Source: Quercus robur (taxonomy: Eukaryota; Streptophyta; Magnoliopsida; Fagales; Fagaceae). Taken from it: 64,000 nt of DNA. The position numbers were made by a program, and so were the translations under genes. The DNA lies in assembly GCF_932294415.1 (NCBI RefSeq), contig NC_065539.1, positions 34,474,001 through 34,538,000 on the forward strand. The letters run 5' to 3'. This document shows positions 44,301-56,508 of this stretch, in pieces (within the stretch, counting starts at the first letter, position 1; every line of letters starts with the position of its first letter). The notes below the pieces were generated by a model. The model did not search any database. It was not told the DNA's origin and saw only the letters and a list, made by a program, of their open reading frames with translations.

Positions 44301-45447
44301 AGAGAACAATCAACAGACAGGCCAAAAAGCCTGATCTTGGGGGATAATTCCCACCAAATTCAAGTCCTCTCCATTCTATAAATATCCCATTACTCCACTA
44401 ATATTACCCTAACACTATTGGCTCTACCTGTTTTGTTGACTTTAACCTTTAGGGCCTCCTTGGCCAGCCTCCTCCATAGGTTGGCCTTGGTTGTACTAAG
44501 TTTTTTGTTGGCAGAAAAACACCTGTGCTGTGTCCTTACTGCACTTCAAGTTTTTAAATACACTCACCTATGACTTCTGTAATTCATTCTCTAGTACTTT
44601 TGCATTGCATTCTCACAAGCTTTAATTTTTAATCTTCCCGCCTAGTTGGCACCTCCCAATGTTGCCAACAGAGAGATACAGAGTTTGAATCCACCCTCCA
44701 CCAATCCAATTATCTAAAAAAAGAAAGGAAATCTTCCCAATTACCTGCCAAACCAGGGCCCAATTAAAACCGGGATGTTTTCAAACAAAATGGTCAGTAC
44801 TCATGTTTCTCCGATGTTTCTTACTTATTTATTTTTCAGTCAATTCCGTACCAAATGCAGATGGAACTTTACGTTGCTCGATCCATCGGATTCTTTTGAC
44901 TAAGTCAAAAGGTACTTGGATTAAAATTTTTTTTTTTAGAAAAAAAAAAAGTCAAAAGGTCCTACTGAAGCTGACACTGCCTTCATCTTACCTTGGCAGA
45001 AAAAAGATAAAAATTTCACCCAAATAACCAATTCCCATATAGATGATCTAAATTTTAAAACAACCAAAAATCTCAGGGCAGTTTCACAAGGCGATTATTA
45101 CTCAATAAAATTTTTTTAAAAAAAAAAAACTAAAAATAGGATTAAATTAAGTTAATAATCTAAAGGAAGTTAAAAAAAAGAAGAAGTAGGAAAGAGAGGA
45201 GAAAGAAGTACCTGGAAAAGAAGAATCATCATTCAATGGAAGCAAAGAAGGTCCCTTGAAATCCTCTTGATCGTCTTGTTCCCTGACTTTCACCTTTGGA
45301 TACACTTGAAGATTCCAAATAAAACAACAAAACCCATTTCAGTATTCAAGAAAACTTGTACAACAAACAAAACAAAAACCAAAGAAAAAGAAGAAGACCA
45401 AGATGAAAAAAAAAAAAAAAAAAAAAAACCAAACCTGTTTCTTCCAT
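41373..45447 (-). CDS. Unknown plant protein, five exons, 197 residues
   Basis: Exons: 45447-45435 (ATG plus 13 nt in all), 45304-45212, 43100-42972, 42872-42777, 41635-41373. All introns are GT-AG and the frame stays open to the stop, which strongly supports the model. The protein starts MEETVYPKVKVREQDDQEDF. It is acidic in the first half (DDQEDF, KKIDEDDKIS), carries a conserved-looking core SIRASSILRPRAVLSSPDND, and ends in a basic Lys/Arg/Ser tail (KRYLRTNKPSSVKT). There is no membrane segment or signal peptide; the basic tail would suit a nuclear or nucleic-acid-associated protein, but that is only inference. I do not recognise the family. Its last exon is duplicated at 33131. Intron 2 holds a foldback element and an LTR-like remnant. 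Confidence 0.8.
42538..42587. repeat. Compound trinucleotide microsatellite
   Basis: (TGA)n passes into (ACA/ATA)n and (ATA)n inside intron 4 of the unknown gene. A likely length-variable marker. Confidence 0.8.
43672..43942. mobile_element. Long-stem foldback element in intron 2
   Basis: The two halves are inverted copies. The left half reads TTAACCTTTGCACCATGTTT, then ATGGTCTCTAACC, GTCAAAATAGTCATTGTTG and CACTTCC-like words. The right half gives the complements from CAACAATGACTATTTTGA to GGTGCAAAGGTTAGG. The stem is over 100 bp with a short loop near 43795-43815. The intron transcript would fold into a near-perfect hairpin, a possible small-RNA source. Confidence 0.75.
44010..44640 (+). 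mobile_element. LTR-retrotransposon remnant (probable LTR piece)
   Basis: This stretch is less AT-rich than its surroundings. It has a TATA box CTATAAATATCCC near 44377, and CTGATCTTGGGGGATAATTCC and TTTTGTTGACTTTAACCTTT in a layout typical of plant LTR promoters. No gag-pol or partner LTR is nearby, so it would be a solo or truncated LTR. It sits in intron 2. Confidence 0.4.
44643..44728 (+). mobile_element. tRNA-derived SINE fragment
   Basis: GCCTAGTTGGCACC resembles an A box and AGAGTTTGAATCC a B box, followed by ATCTAAAAAAAG. It is short and lies in intron 2 of the unknown gene. Confidence 0.45.
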
Positions 45448-46637
45448 TTTTTTAATTTTTTTTTTGTGGTTGGTGCTGAGAGTCGTGAGTCGTTAGTTTA
45501 TTATTAAGCTACCAAGAAAAAAAGCATGGCATGGAGGGAAAGAAAGCCAAAAACACGGAAAGCAAGAGTTGTTGAGTGGTGCGGATATTCGATAGAGAAA
45601 GGGTGTGAATTTGGAACTAACTTTGCTTTTTGTTTTGATTGATGATTGCGGAAAGGAAAGGAAATGAAACAGTAATATAGAATGCGCAAGCGCAACGAAT
45701 CGAATCGAATCACTCCTCTGCAAAATGTCGCCTTCCTTTCCCACGTGGTCTCTTTTAAAATTTAAACTTTTGGCTTTTATTTTATAGCCTCCCAAATGGA
45801 AATGGAAACGTCAACGCTTCTGTAGTTCTGTGCTCTCTTTTTATTTCTGGCTGAATTCACACTAACTTTTTCAATCAAGATGTACAATTTCAAATCTCTC
45901 TAAGATCATCAACTAGTACCATATAGGACTCGTTTTTTATTTTATTTTATTATTATTATGTGCTTTCTGACTACATTTTAGTTTACTATGAAAGTTAAAA
46001 AAATAATAGGGACAATCATTAAATGCTGGCTGACTGAATAAATTTTCATAATTTTTTTTTTTTTTTTGAGAAACTAATTTTCAGATTCACATGTGGTTAC
46101 ATGGTTGACTATTTGATTTGGGTGTGTTTTAAAATTTGTCGGATTGTTTGTAAAGTTGTGCTTCTTTGATTTCATAAGTGATAAATGTGTCTTCAATAAA
46201 GAAAATTTGTTTTATGATTATCAGCAATTATTGTGTCAACTATTACTAGTGTGTAGAATACCCTTTTATTATCTTCAAACAAACAAAAAAAAAAAAAAAA
46301 AAATCTCCTTATATTATTATTACTCATAATTATTGTAGCATGAACCCTTTTTTCTTTTTCTTTTTGATACTCAGAGGGTAGGGGGGGAGAATAGCATGAA
46401 CCCTTTTAAATTTGTATTCGATGTTGCATTTGGTACGAAATTTTTTTTTTTGATGAGAAATTTGGTACGAAATTGACAGAAGAACAAGGTACCGAATCAA
46501 TGTAACATATTCAATTTTTTTTATTTGATTTCTTCTACATGATTTACAAACAAACAAACAAATATATATATATATATATACATATATATGGTAATGTTTG
46601 AACATCTTCAATAATAAAGGTTACAAACAAGAGAAGA

Positions 46638-46683
<46 letters not shown>

Positions 46684-46851
46684 GAAATTAAAAAAAAAAA
46701 ATTCAAATAGGATTAAGTAAATCATAAATCATAGCTCATTAGTCAACTAAAACCCTGAGTGTTTTTTTTTTTTTTTTTTTAAATTAGGGGTTTAGGGTTT
46801 AGGGACCGTTGGCCATTTAGCTTAGTCCAAATTTTAAGGGAATTTGGGGTG
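45448..46851. promoter_or_regulatory. Shared upstream region between divergent genes
   Basis: This is the 1.4-kb interval between the unknown minus-strand gene and the plus-strand methyltransferase gene. It holds (AT)n tracts (46562-46580, 46642-46668), several long A/T runs and a telo-box near the methyltransferase start. No gene is seen in it. Confidence 0.45.
46792..46800. promoter_or_regulatory. Telo-box upstream of the methyltransferase gene
   Basis: TTAGGGTTT (complement of AAACCCTAA) lies within GGGGTTTAGGGTTTAGGG, about 52 bp before the ATG. This is a known plant promoter motif of growth-related and organelle-biogenesis genes; activity here is inferred. Confidence 0.5.
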
Positions 46852-49800
46852 ATGATGTGGCGAAGGTCAAGGTGGGCATGGAACTTCCGGCGAAGATTCT
46901 CGACAGCAATACGGCAGCGTATAGAGGACGAAGGGGACTGGTCATTCTCCTCGGAGTGGTGGGGATCGGAGTCCCACGGTCACACCGTTCTCCGTTCTGC
47001 TTCCGACAAAGGAAACGGCGTCGTCTCCGTTCTCGCTTTCCCTTCCTCTAAACCTGTTAGCCTTGCACATTCTCTCTCATTCTCTCTCTCTCTATTAATC
47101 AACAATTAAACTTGATTTCTCAATTGATTTTGGTTGCAGAGTGAAGTGCAGTGGCCTAAAATGGAGAGATGGTTACAGGAAAGGTATGCAGAGGAGTGTC
47201 CAGGGTCAGGATGTGGAGATGAGGAGCGTTTTCGGATACTGGGTTACCAATGGCGCGCTCTTCGCTTTAATGATGATACTCGCCAGAGCACTGTCAAAGT
47301 AATGTCTGCTTATCGCCAATCCGAACCCGCTTCAATCTTCCTTATGCAGCAGCCACATTGCCTTGCTGTTCCATGTAAATACCCTTTTTCTTGTTATGCT
47401 CTTTGTGGTCTACTCTTGCCTTGCTTGTTAACTTCAGGACAATTCTGTGGTACACACAATATTTTTAAAGGTGTTAACATGAATGTTGTTTTTATTGAGA
47501 ATATATATATATATATATATATATTCGATGATAATAAATGAATGGTTAAGATTGGATAGCTATGATACTAGGGTGCTGTACCTGTGTCATGTTATAATTT
47601 TTCAGAAATTACCTTTGTTGCCGTGTCATACCCTTACTTGTGTCCGTGTCCGTGCTTCCTAAGTTACAACAATGGGGGTGGAGGGATTTGGGCCCTGGCC
47701 ATTTTTGTGGGAAACGTCAGGAGGTGCTAATTTTGCTACAAGACTCTTGGCAAATGACCCTTAAGTCTTATTGTGGTTTAGTGGTAGTATATCGGATGGT
47801 TCACATATTGGCATTTTGGGTTTGAAAAATATGGGCTGGCTTGGGTTTTCTAGACCCTTTTTGGTATTGGTGAAGTTATTAGGGCAGACTTGGAAGGTTT
47901 TGCAATAGGTTTTAGGGGTTAGTCAAAATACTAAATTAGCTCTGTAAATCATTGTAGGAGAATGGAGAGTACTCTAAAGCAATTGATAGATCAACAGATT
48001 AAAAATGTAGTTGTGGAGTGTGTTAGAGGTTGTGTCATCATCTGTAGACCTTTGGAGTATTCTTCTTTTTTTTTTATTCTTTAAAAGAAGAAAAAGATAA
48101 AATCTGTTTCAAGTTAATCAATAAATGGAGAAAGTGGATAGATGTGCTTTTAATAAACAAATTTTCAGTTCTGTTCAATCTCATATACATGCTTAACACT
48201 TGAGTATCTGACAGGTACTATGCTTGGAGTTTTTTTTTTTTTTTTCTTTTTTCTTTTTTTTAGCAGGCAGATTGTATTTTCATTAACACTTGTTAATTAC
48301 TTGTAGCATTTATACACCTTATTGAATTTGAACCTCAAATATTAATGGCTCCTAAATAAGCTTTTCCTTTCATAAATATCACTGTTATATTCTCAGAAAA
48401 AAAGAAAGAAAGGAAAGAAAAGAAACCTAGCAGCCACATTGTGGGTCTGTAATAGTTTATACAACTTAAAAAAGTAGATGTCGGAAAACCCCATGTTTGG
48501 CTATGATTGAGGATCTATTTTTATTATTTTTCTCTTGCTTCATTCGCAGAACAATGAATGATTGTTGATTGAGGTTAAGTTTCTGTATTTCTACAGATCC
48601 TTGATTTGAAAGTCTTGGTACTTAGATACATGTGGGTGTGTTTATTTATCAATTCAAGCTGTACTACTGTTAGTGCTATTCTGATTGAAATGCTTGAGCA
48701 ATAAAGATTTGTTAGTGAGTCAGTATGGAGAACTCTCACTGATAGAAATTAGTGTATGACAAGAGGGAAGTCATTCTCATTTCTGAAACTGGTGCAATTT
48801 TGGCAAATTGGAAATCTAGGCAGTTTATTTGTTGGATGCTGCGCTTATTTGTGCTTTGAATATATATATATATATATATATATATTTTTAAATATTTTTT
48901 TCTGTGTGTGTTGATCAAAGACTATAGATCTCTGTTTCTTGTCATGATAGATGTGCTAGTTGATCTTTGGTTATGGTTTTGTCTTTATCTTCAATAGAGT
49001 TTGACGATATGGTACCTTTTGCATCTGTGTGTGATGTTGATTGCTCCTACATTTCAAATAAAGATTCCTGAATGAATTGAACCATTGCTACACCTTTTTT
49101 GGTAGAATTTATTCTTTTTAATTTTTAAAGAAATTGAAGTAACCTTTTGGTCTCTTTACATTTTGCAGATCTGAAGAGTATGGTATCAGTTGGGTTGTCA
49201 ACTATAGCATCTTGTGGTTATGATATCATTAATGCAGTGCATGGGAAGAAAACAATGAATATCTTATGTATTGGTCATGGTGGGGGAAGCTTACCATTAT
49301 TTTTGGCTAGTAAAATCAAAGGTGAGAAAATATCACTTACCCATTGTTTATGTGCTGTGCTTTTCTTTTATTGGTGTCAGAGGTAGTTTGAAATTTAATG
49401 AACATTTTGTTTTTTCTGAAGTTTAAAAAAATAAATAAAAAAATAAAAAAGAAAGAAAAGAAAATCGTCAAATATTTTATTTTGAGTGTATTGATTCCAC
49501 TGTGATTTCACATCACCCTTCAATAAGAATTAGCAAAAGCAATATCTCCTTGCATAATATGGATTCCAAACATTCATGATCTAGATGAATGAGTCAAATT
49601 GTGTGCCTGTTTGAAGGGAGCATCATTGCTATGGCTTTGAGGGCATATGCTCTATAAAGCAAGCACAAAAATAAAAGGAGCTGTTGGATGTTGCTTAGTG
49701 CTGCTGTAACTTTTTTTTCTTTCTGATCAGTAAGTATAATTGCTTAATTGAAAAAAGAACAAACACTTTATGTTCACGGTGATGAACACAAAGGGTCAAA

Positions 49801-52800
49801 AAAAATTACACAGCATAGCTAAGAGAATCATGAAATTCTAAAATAGAGGTACAATAAGTAAAGCCCCAAACTCAAGACAACTCAAATGGGTTGTGAATCA
49901 ATAATGATTTCAACTGTTTGAGGAATCTTTTGACATTCTGAAACATGCGAGAATTGTGCTCCTTCCATACTAACCACATCAAACAAGATGGCACTAAATT
50001 CCAAACTACTGAGGAGTGCTTGCCAAATCAATTCTTCCACCCAAATAATGAGGATGAAACTGTCAGTGGCATTACCCAATGAACTCTAAACAAAGAGAAG
50101 ACGTCACACCACAAGACATAAGTAAAATCACAGTGAAGCAATAAATGACTCACCGTTTCCCCACTGCACTTAAACAAAACTAACCAACTTGCAGTGCTGC
50201 TATAACTTATCAACCAAAAAGCTCTATGTAGAACTTCAGCTGCAGCAAAAGTGTCTATTCTGAAGCTCTATTTCTTTGAATTATTCGTGTTTCTTTTTTC
50301 CCACTTGGGAGGTTATTAGGAAATCTAAAAATATATTTTATGTTAGATAATGATTCACAACTTGACCTTTTAGCCAAAAATATGTTTTTTTTTCCTGGCT
50401 CCGTTGCTTTGAACTGCAAGCAGTGAATTCAAACATCCATAAAACATTGAAAAGTCTAAAAAGAACTTGAACCAGTTCTATCTCTCTGCCTGTGGGAAGC
50501 TGGATTGTCACAGGCTATATTCCAAATGTTTGGATATAGGATGTTTAAAGCACTAAGATTCTGCAGTAAGAACTCCTTCATCTAGAATGAGGAAACCTGC
50601 AGTTGAGCTAAAAGGTTCCAGAAAAGTAAAATTTTTAGTTCCCTTTCCTTCTTAATTTTTAATACATAGGAAGCAACCAAATGGGTTTTAATATTAGTTC
50701 TTTGAAAAACTAGAAGATGGATTTGTATGGTTTACATTAAAAGGTGGTCTGAATCATATTTTGCAATTCACAAGGACTAGTTTATTCTCAAATTCAGTAC
50801 TCTTGAAATGAATCTGAGATCTGTTAATATGCTGCACATATGACATTATTATATGCAAATTTTTAGCTTTTAAAAAGGTTCACAATTTCTGAAAGCTACA
50901 CTTATGTCCAATGATGTATCTCTCTTCTCTTCTTTTGTTTCCATTCTGATCATTACTACAGATTCCAGGTGCCTGTCACTAAATAAACTTGAAGTCTTTA
51001 TGTTTAAGTAATTACTTTTCAACAACAACCAAGCCTTAGTTCCCAAATTTTTGGGTCGGCTATGTATCCTAAATAGACTAGTCAGTGTCGGCCACATGTA
51101 TTTTTTTTCGTCGTTCTATTCTATCCGAAGTTATACTTTTCGTTACTTCCTTAAATGATATGTCATTTTTTTGTCCTCTACTCTTTTTTTTTTTTTGTCA
51201 TTCCCTCTACTTGAATCAATTTACTCTTTTTTACTGGTGCATTAATCACTTTCCTCTAAACGTGATCAAACCATATCAAGGCGACTCTCCCTCATCTTTT
51301 CATTAATACAAGCTATCCCTATCTTTAAACAAATTTCCTTATATTCATGATATAGTGACTAAATTTTACACTGACCATTCACTTACCGTAACCTTCCTTT
51401 TTTCTGGACTTAAGACTGGTTGTAAACAAAATATATGGCACTAAGCACAAACATAGACAAAGTTATTGATTAATTACTTTAGAAGAGGGATTTTAACTGT
51501 TTTCTACGTATCCTCAAAGTGGTAGGAAAATGGAACTTGCTGTTTAATTTTATACATATGTTATGACCTTGCTTCATAATATTGCCTATAGATTCTCTTT
51601 CCTTATGTCATCTTGACATCCAAATGGTGCTCAAAGAAAAACCTCTGATGCTGTGTTGGAAATAAATTTGCATTTGCATACTTGTGTAATTGTGTTATTT
51701 TGAAAAGTATGTGAGAATTGTCTTTGTCATACACAGTGTGGTTAAGAGCACACTTGGTTGAAGTGAAGCTTGTTAAATGAATCATGCCTCAAGCATGCTT
51801 TTCTAGTGCTTTTTGTAAAAGCATGAAGTGAAGCTTGTTAAATGAATCGTGCCTCAAGCATTCTTTTCTAGTGCTTTTTGAAAAAGCACAAAGTATGCGC
51901 CTATGCATAATTTTATATTTTTTTGCTAAAAATATATGAGTCATGAAATTTTACGGCCCAATCTTGAAGGAAAAGCACAAAGCATGCCTATGCATGCTTT
52001 TTTATTTTTTAGCTAAAAAATATGAGCCATTAAATTTTACGGCTCGATCTTGAAGGAAAAGACATGAACCCTTGAATTATTATATAAACGCTATCTACTA
52101 CATATACCTTTTTTGTTTACCTATCAAAGGATACAAACATGGATAATTTGCAATTCTTGTGCTTTTTGGTGTTTGCGTTTTGAATATATTTTGATTGAAA
52201 TATATACTCCATTTTGATTAGTAGTCTTAGTTATTATTTTTATAAAGTACAAGAGAATTATATAAAATGTTATGTTTAAACTTAATGTGAATAGATTATT
52301 ATCATATTGTCCATTGATTATTGATTTCAAATAACCATATAAAATTTTTAAGAAATTGGAATGACTTGCATAAAATTTGAACTTACAAGCTTTGTGCAAT
52401 TGCACTATCCATTTGAGTTAAATAGGAAAAATATATTACTATTTTTAATTTATTAACTTTTCTTTAGTATATGTTGTGAATATTTCTATTAGATGTTATT
52501 ATGCATTATGTTTGGAAAATCTACTCTTTACTGCAATCAAGCTCGCACTTATGCTATACGTTTAGGTTCTAGGAGGCATGTATGATTAAGTGTGCTTGAC
52601 ACTTTTACTAACACTGGATATCCATTATATTTTTGTATTGAATGATTGGCAGCTGTTCCCTGTTGGCAGCTGTTCCCTGTATACTTGACTCGCAGTTTTT
52701 GTGCTCCCTGCAGGTGCTGTTATTCACATAGTTGAAATTGATCCCCTTGTCATCTCAGCCTCAATCAAAGCTATGGGTTTTCCTGCTTTCTCAGTTATGA

Positions 52801-53414
52801 CCCCATCAGGTGAGCGTGCCTTCTCCAAACCTAGTACTATTGATGAAGTACTGTGGAAAGGCATACATGAGAGGCTCTACCTCTATGAATCAGATGCTGA
52901 GAAATTTGTCCTTGACAACACAAATCTATATGATATGGTCTTCATTGATGCTTATGATGGTGAAGACATCTTCCCTCGCAAGCTTTGGGACCCAAGTTCC
53001 CAATTTCTAAAATCTCTTAGTAATCAACTTCACCCTGGACATGGCACCGTGGTGGTGAACCTTCATTCAGATTCCGATATCTTGGATCTTGTTGGGTCTG
53101 CTCCATCTTTTCTTCAGCAAATTTTGCCAATGGGAAAGTATGTTTCTGGAATAGGCAGAGCGTACATGGATGTGCTGGTTGGAAGTGGAAATTGTGGGAA
53201 AGAAGGTTCTGGTTTGGGTTTTACTGTTTCAGTTCCTTGGGTGTGTAATACATCTCTGGTTGTGTGCAGAGGTCTTCAAACAAGTGGTGGTTATTCTAAC
53301 AGGGATTTGGTTATGAACACTATCTTATCCAAATCCCTGGAAGTGGAAAATCTTCTAAACTTACCATTCTCATGCTTGCAGTATATAAAGAGTGGTTTTA
53401 TATTAGTTGAATGA
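46852..53414 (+). CDS. SAM-dependent methyltransferase / spermidine-synthase-like protein
   Basis: Four exons give 430 residues: 46852-47055, 47140-47374, 49169-49321 and 52714-53414. Junctions are GT-AG and phases match (0, 1, 1). The N-terminus MMWRRSRWAWNFRRRFSTA is Arg-rich and acid-free, like a mitochondrial presequence. The Rossmann fold shows motif I NILCIGHGGGSL (Gly182-Gly186), the acidic ribose-binding strand IHIVEIDPL (Glu205/Asp207) and VFIDAYDGEDIFP (Asp276/Asp279). FIDAYD is a spermidine-synthase-family trait, but full aminopropyltransferase signatures are absent, so substrate and reaction stay open (protein, small-molecule or RNA methylation). The ATG at 46852 is preferred, with a second in-frame ATG next to it. 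Introns 2 and 3 are long (1.8 and 3.4 kb) and repeat-laden. Fold assignment is good; function is uncertain. Confidence 0.85.
49870..50215 (-). mobile_element. LINE fragment with reverse-transcriptase zinc-binding domain
   Basis: Minus-strand translation shows the zf-RVT-type C-terminus of plant LINEs: CSGETVSHLLLHCDFTYVLW, FRVHWVMP, then, after an in-frame stop, VPSCLMWLVWKEHNSRMF. The stop after FGWKN and the lack of RT/endonuclease mark it as a dead 5'-truncated copy in intron 3 of the methyltransferase gene. Confidence 0.7.
51020..51310 (-). mobile_element. RTE-type LINE 3' end
   Basis: CAACAACAACCAAGCCTTAG with TTTTTGGGTCGGCTATG is the widespread 3' end of plant RTE LINEs and their SINE relatives, here in minus orientation with its (TTG)n-type tail at the plus-strand left edge. 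The right boundary is uncertain. A shorter relative lies at 62031-62073. Confidence 0.6.
51760..52060. repeat. Two adjacent tandem duplications in intron 3
   Basis: First pair: GTGAAGCTTGTTAAATGAAT units starting near 51761 and 51825, ~65-bp period. Second pair: AAAGCACAAAG(T/C)ATG units near 51890 and 51973, ~84-bp period, each with TTTTACGG(C/T) and ATCTTGAAGGAAAAG. The duplicates differ at several sites. Confidence 0.7.
52645..52679. repeat. 17-bp duplication near the exon 4 acceptor
   Basis: TTGGCAGCTGTTCCCTG occurs twice in a row about 35 bp upstream of the acceptor at 52713. Each copy supplies a GGCAG that could act as a competing acceptor. Confidence 0.8.
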
Positions 53415-56202
53415 TCATTGAGTAGTATAAAGTTAGTTATCTTTGCAATTTTTGCAAACTGCAAGAGTATCTGGTTTTTTTTTTTTTTGGTTCTCCTATT
53501 CAACTTTATTTGAAATTTAGCACATGTTTATTGGGTGCTCCAAGCCATGCCCCATTCTTGGACTCTGTAGGGTTCTGTAGTTCCATTCCTTTATGGGAGA
53601 GTGGCAAATTACAGAATTGAATCAATTTTGATATAAGATGAGTGAAGGCTAAAATTGGTTCAAAATTGAATTTGCTTTATCTAATACGGAGTGTCTAGTT
53701 TGTCTAGACTTAGTTTAGAATCAATTTTGGTGGACAAACATATGTGAAAAATGTCAAATTTAAAAATTAAAACTTTTTTTTTTTGGGTAGAAATATGCAT
53801 GCGGGGAATCTGCATTTAAAAGCATCAAAAATTTAAAAACTAGTTTTTTAAGGGAATATATTTTGATTCAATTAAAAAAAAATAATAATAATAATAAATT
53901 TTTTTTTTTTGAGAATAATAATAATAATAATTTAAATATGCTACATTAGTCCTAATTTGTCAGATTCTATGACATGGCAAAAATATATACCGAAAACAAT
54001 GAAAATTGGTTATGTTGTCCCTAATTGGTTAGCCCCTTTCCCTATAGTCTTCTAATTCATTCTTGACAGATCCAATTGGGTGTTAGTAATCTGGAGTAAA
54101 ATAATTCGAACCATTTCTGGTTTAATGTGCTTGACATGCCTTAAAGTGGTGCATTTTGTTTTTGTGTTTCATTTCCAATATATGTGTGTGCGTGATAGTT
54201 TTGATTTAGCAACGCACTGGATTTCTACCATGTCATTTACATACCAACTGAGCTTGGCGTTTGATAATTAGAAAGTAAAGTTACAGAAATTAAAAATGCA
54301 AGAGAACATAGACACATGTTTTTTAACATGGAAACCTTCTATGTTTGGAGAGGGAGAAAACCACAAGCACAAATCAGTTGAATATTCCACTATTTTTTTT
54401 AGAATGGTTATAATGGAGTATTGTGTTATAGTTGAGAAAGAGAGAGGAGAAACAACAAAGTACGAAATAATAAGAGAGAAGGGGAGAGAGCTTCCGACGG
54501 ATTGATTTTTCTTTCTTAGGTCCGTCATTCTTTAATAGTAGTGTATGCATATATCACTTTCCTATTGGGTAAAATGTTGTCTTTTCATTGGAGAATGACA
54601 AGGTAGACCCTTGACAAAATAGGACAACATGCATTTGGTATTTCTATGCAATATAGCCAAACCTTATAACAAATGGTTGAAATTTGTTGATGTAGCTGTA
54701 ATAGTCCTTGATTGATTTTGGCATTACTTTTACCCCTCATCTTAGATACGTAGACGATAACTAATGACTACATACTTTCTCATTTATACATAGCTTTTAT
54801 CTCTCTCCCTTTCTTATTATTTTGGTATGCCTTGAACATGTGGTGATGTTGGATGGGCTATATAACCAATCTAATACCATCCCCGCACAATGTGCAAGCT
54901 CTCTCCCCACATAGTACAAACTACAAAGCCCTTTGGCATTTGGATAGCAAAAACTTGACTTGGGTTAAGAAATGGACCTTTTTGGATTAGTTGGACAAGA
55001 TCTTAGGTAATAGTCCATTTTCTAAGACATTCATTATTGTAGAGGGTGTTTATCTATCAAAATAGGTTGGGTTTGAAAAAAAAAATTCAACTTGATTTGA
55101 TCTTCTCACTTTGAGAAATCCACAATTAAGCCAATCTAACACAATTCATGATAGTTCTAAAAACCAGTTCATCCCAACATGTAAGAAATGGGTTTGGTCA
55201 TCGAGTTGGGATCATTTTGTCATGCCTAATAAAACAGTTGGAATTTCATTCAACTATTTAAACATATTATTCAATAAATGATTGCAATTTACACAATCAA
55301 GTATAATATTCTAACTTGATCAAAATCAAGTCTCAAAGTCACAAATAAATCAAACTAAAAGATTAAGCTAAGTCTCAAAATTCAAAAGTAAATCAAACGA
55401 ACAAAATTAAAATACATACATATATATATATATATATATTTTTTTTTTTTAAGCTATTGATAGTGTCTTGGATTGAAAATTTTGCCAACCTAAATTCAAC
55501 ACTTAAAAAAAACAAAAAAAAAACTACCCTAATGTATCTTACCCTTATTTGTCATCCATGAATTTAGACTTAATTCTCTCAATTGACAGTACCAAAATTA
55601 GTTCAAAAAGTCTTTTGATATGCATTTTGAAACACAAAGTTGCAATGTCGTAGATGAGATAAGGTTTAGACTATGGGACTTGTATGAGCCATGCTGATCG
55701 TGATTGGAGAAGAAGAGGAAAAAAAAAAAAAAAAAAAGAGAAAATTTTATCCAATGTGAATATTTTATATTTAAAAGACGGTTTTAAATTATTAAAATTA
55801 TATCACTTGGTTAAGAACATTGTAGTTCAACCAATTACAATAAGAAAATTTTGTATTTCGATAAACAATATCAAAATTTCCCTAAATTTAAATTTAAAGA
55901 ATGTTAGTAATTAGTATATTACTCAGTATGGTAGTAGCATTATATTTTAGTATTTAAAAAATATATATATTTTTTGTTATATAAAAAATAAATAAATAAT
56001 TAAAAATAAATAAAAAAAACCAATATTTTGTTATTTCAATACGAAACTTGAAACCCTTTTGAGACATTTTTTCTATATTTGGTTTGGTTTGCCCTTGACT
56101 GTGACCGCAAAGCAAAGCAGACCCAACCAAAACCATAAAACCCTTTCTCTCACTCTCTCTCTCTCTCTCTCTGTCTCACACGCACGCACACAGCTCCTTG
56201 TA
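53415..56202. other. Intergenic DNA between the methyltransferase and TOM9
   Basis: AT-rich, with (ATA)n near 53881-53930, (AT)n near 55416-55440, and A-runs near 55720. No gene, RNA or clear element was recognised. The short open frames (for example near 54268-54528) lack any family likeness. Confidence 0.5.
56140..56175. repeat. (CT)n tract in the TOM9 leader
   Basis: A CT-rich microsatellite directly upstream of the TOM9 ATG, most likely in its 5' UTR or core promoter (Y-patch-like). Confidence 0.7.
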
Positions 56203-56508
56203 ATGGCGTCGGCTCAAGGGAAAAAGCGAGTGACCCAAGGCAAGGAAAGCGAACAGTCCCTCATATCCAGGGCCAGCCGCAACGTGTCCCAGTCGTCCAT
56301 CGTCATCCACGCCAAGCGCGCCGCCTCCGAAGCCGCCGTCGTGTCCAAGAAACTCCTCCGTAGCACTGGCAAGGCGGCGTGGATCGCCGGCACCACCTTC
56401 CTGATCCTGGCAGTGCCACTCATCATCGAGATGGACCGCGACCAACAACTCACCGAAATCGAGCTCCAAAATGCCAGCCTCCTCGGCACCACTCCCACTC
56501 CCAAGTGA
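56203..56508 (+). CDS. Mitochondrial import receptor subunit TOM9 (TOM22 homologue)
   Basis: This intronless gene encodes 101 residues. Plant TOM9 is the shortened TOM22 equivalent, a single-pass subunit of the outer-membrane TOM complex that holds receptors to the TOM40 channel. The cytosolic part (1-57) is basic and Ser-rich and lacks the acidic receptor domain of fungal TOM22, as usual in plants. Then come the signature VSKKLLRSTGKAAWIAGTTF and a membrane helix at about 58-76 (AWIAGTTFLILAVPLII), with the conserved Pro. The inner tail EMDRDQQLTEIELQNASLLG is typical. The start at 56203 is chosen because upstream codons in frame translate the CT-rich leader. Coding GC is much higher than in the flanks. 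Confidence 0.96.
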   Translation: MASAQGKKRVTQGKESEQSLISRASRNVSQSSIVIHAKRAASEAAVVSKKLLRSTGKAAWIAGTTFLILAVPLIIEMDRDQQLTEIELQNASLLGTTPTPK

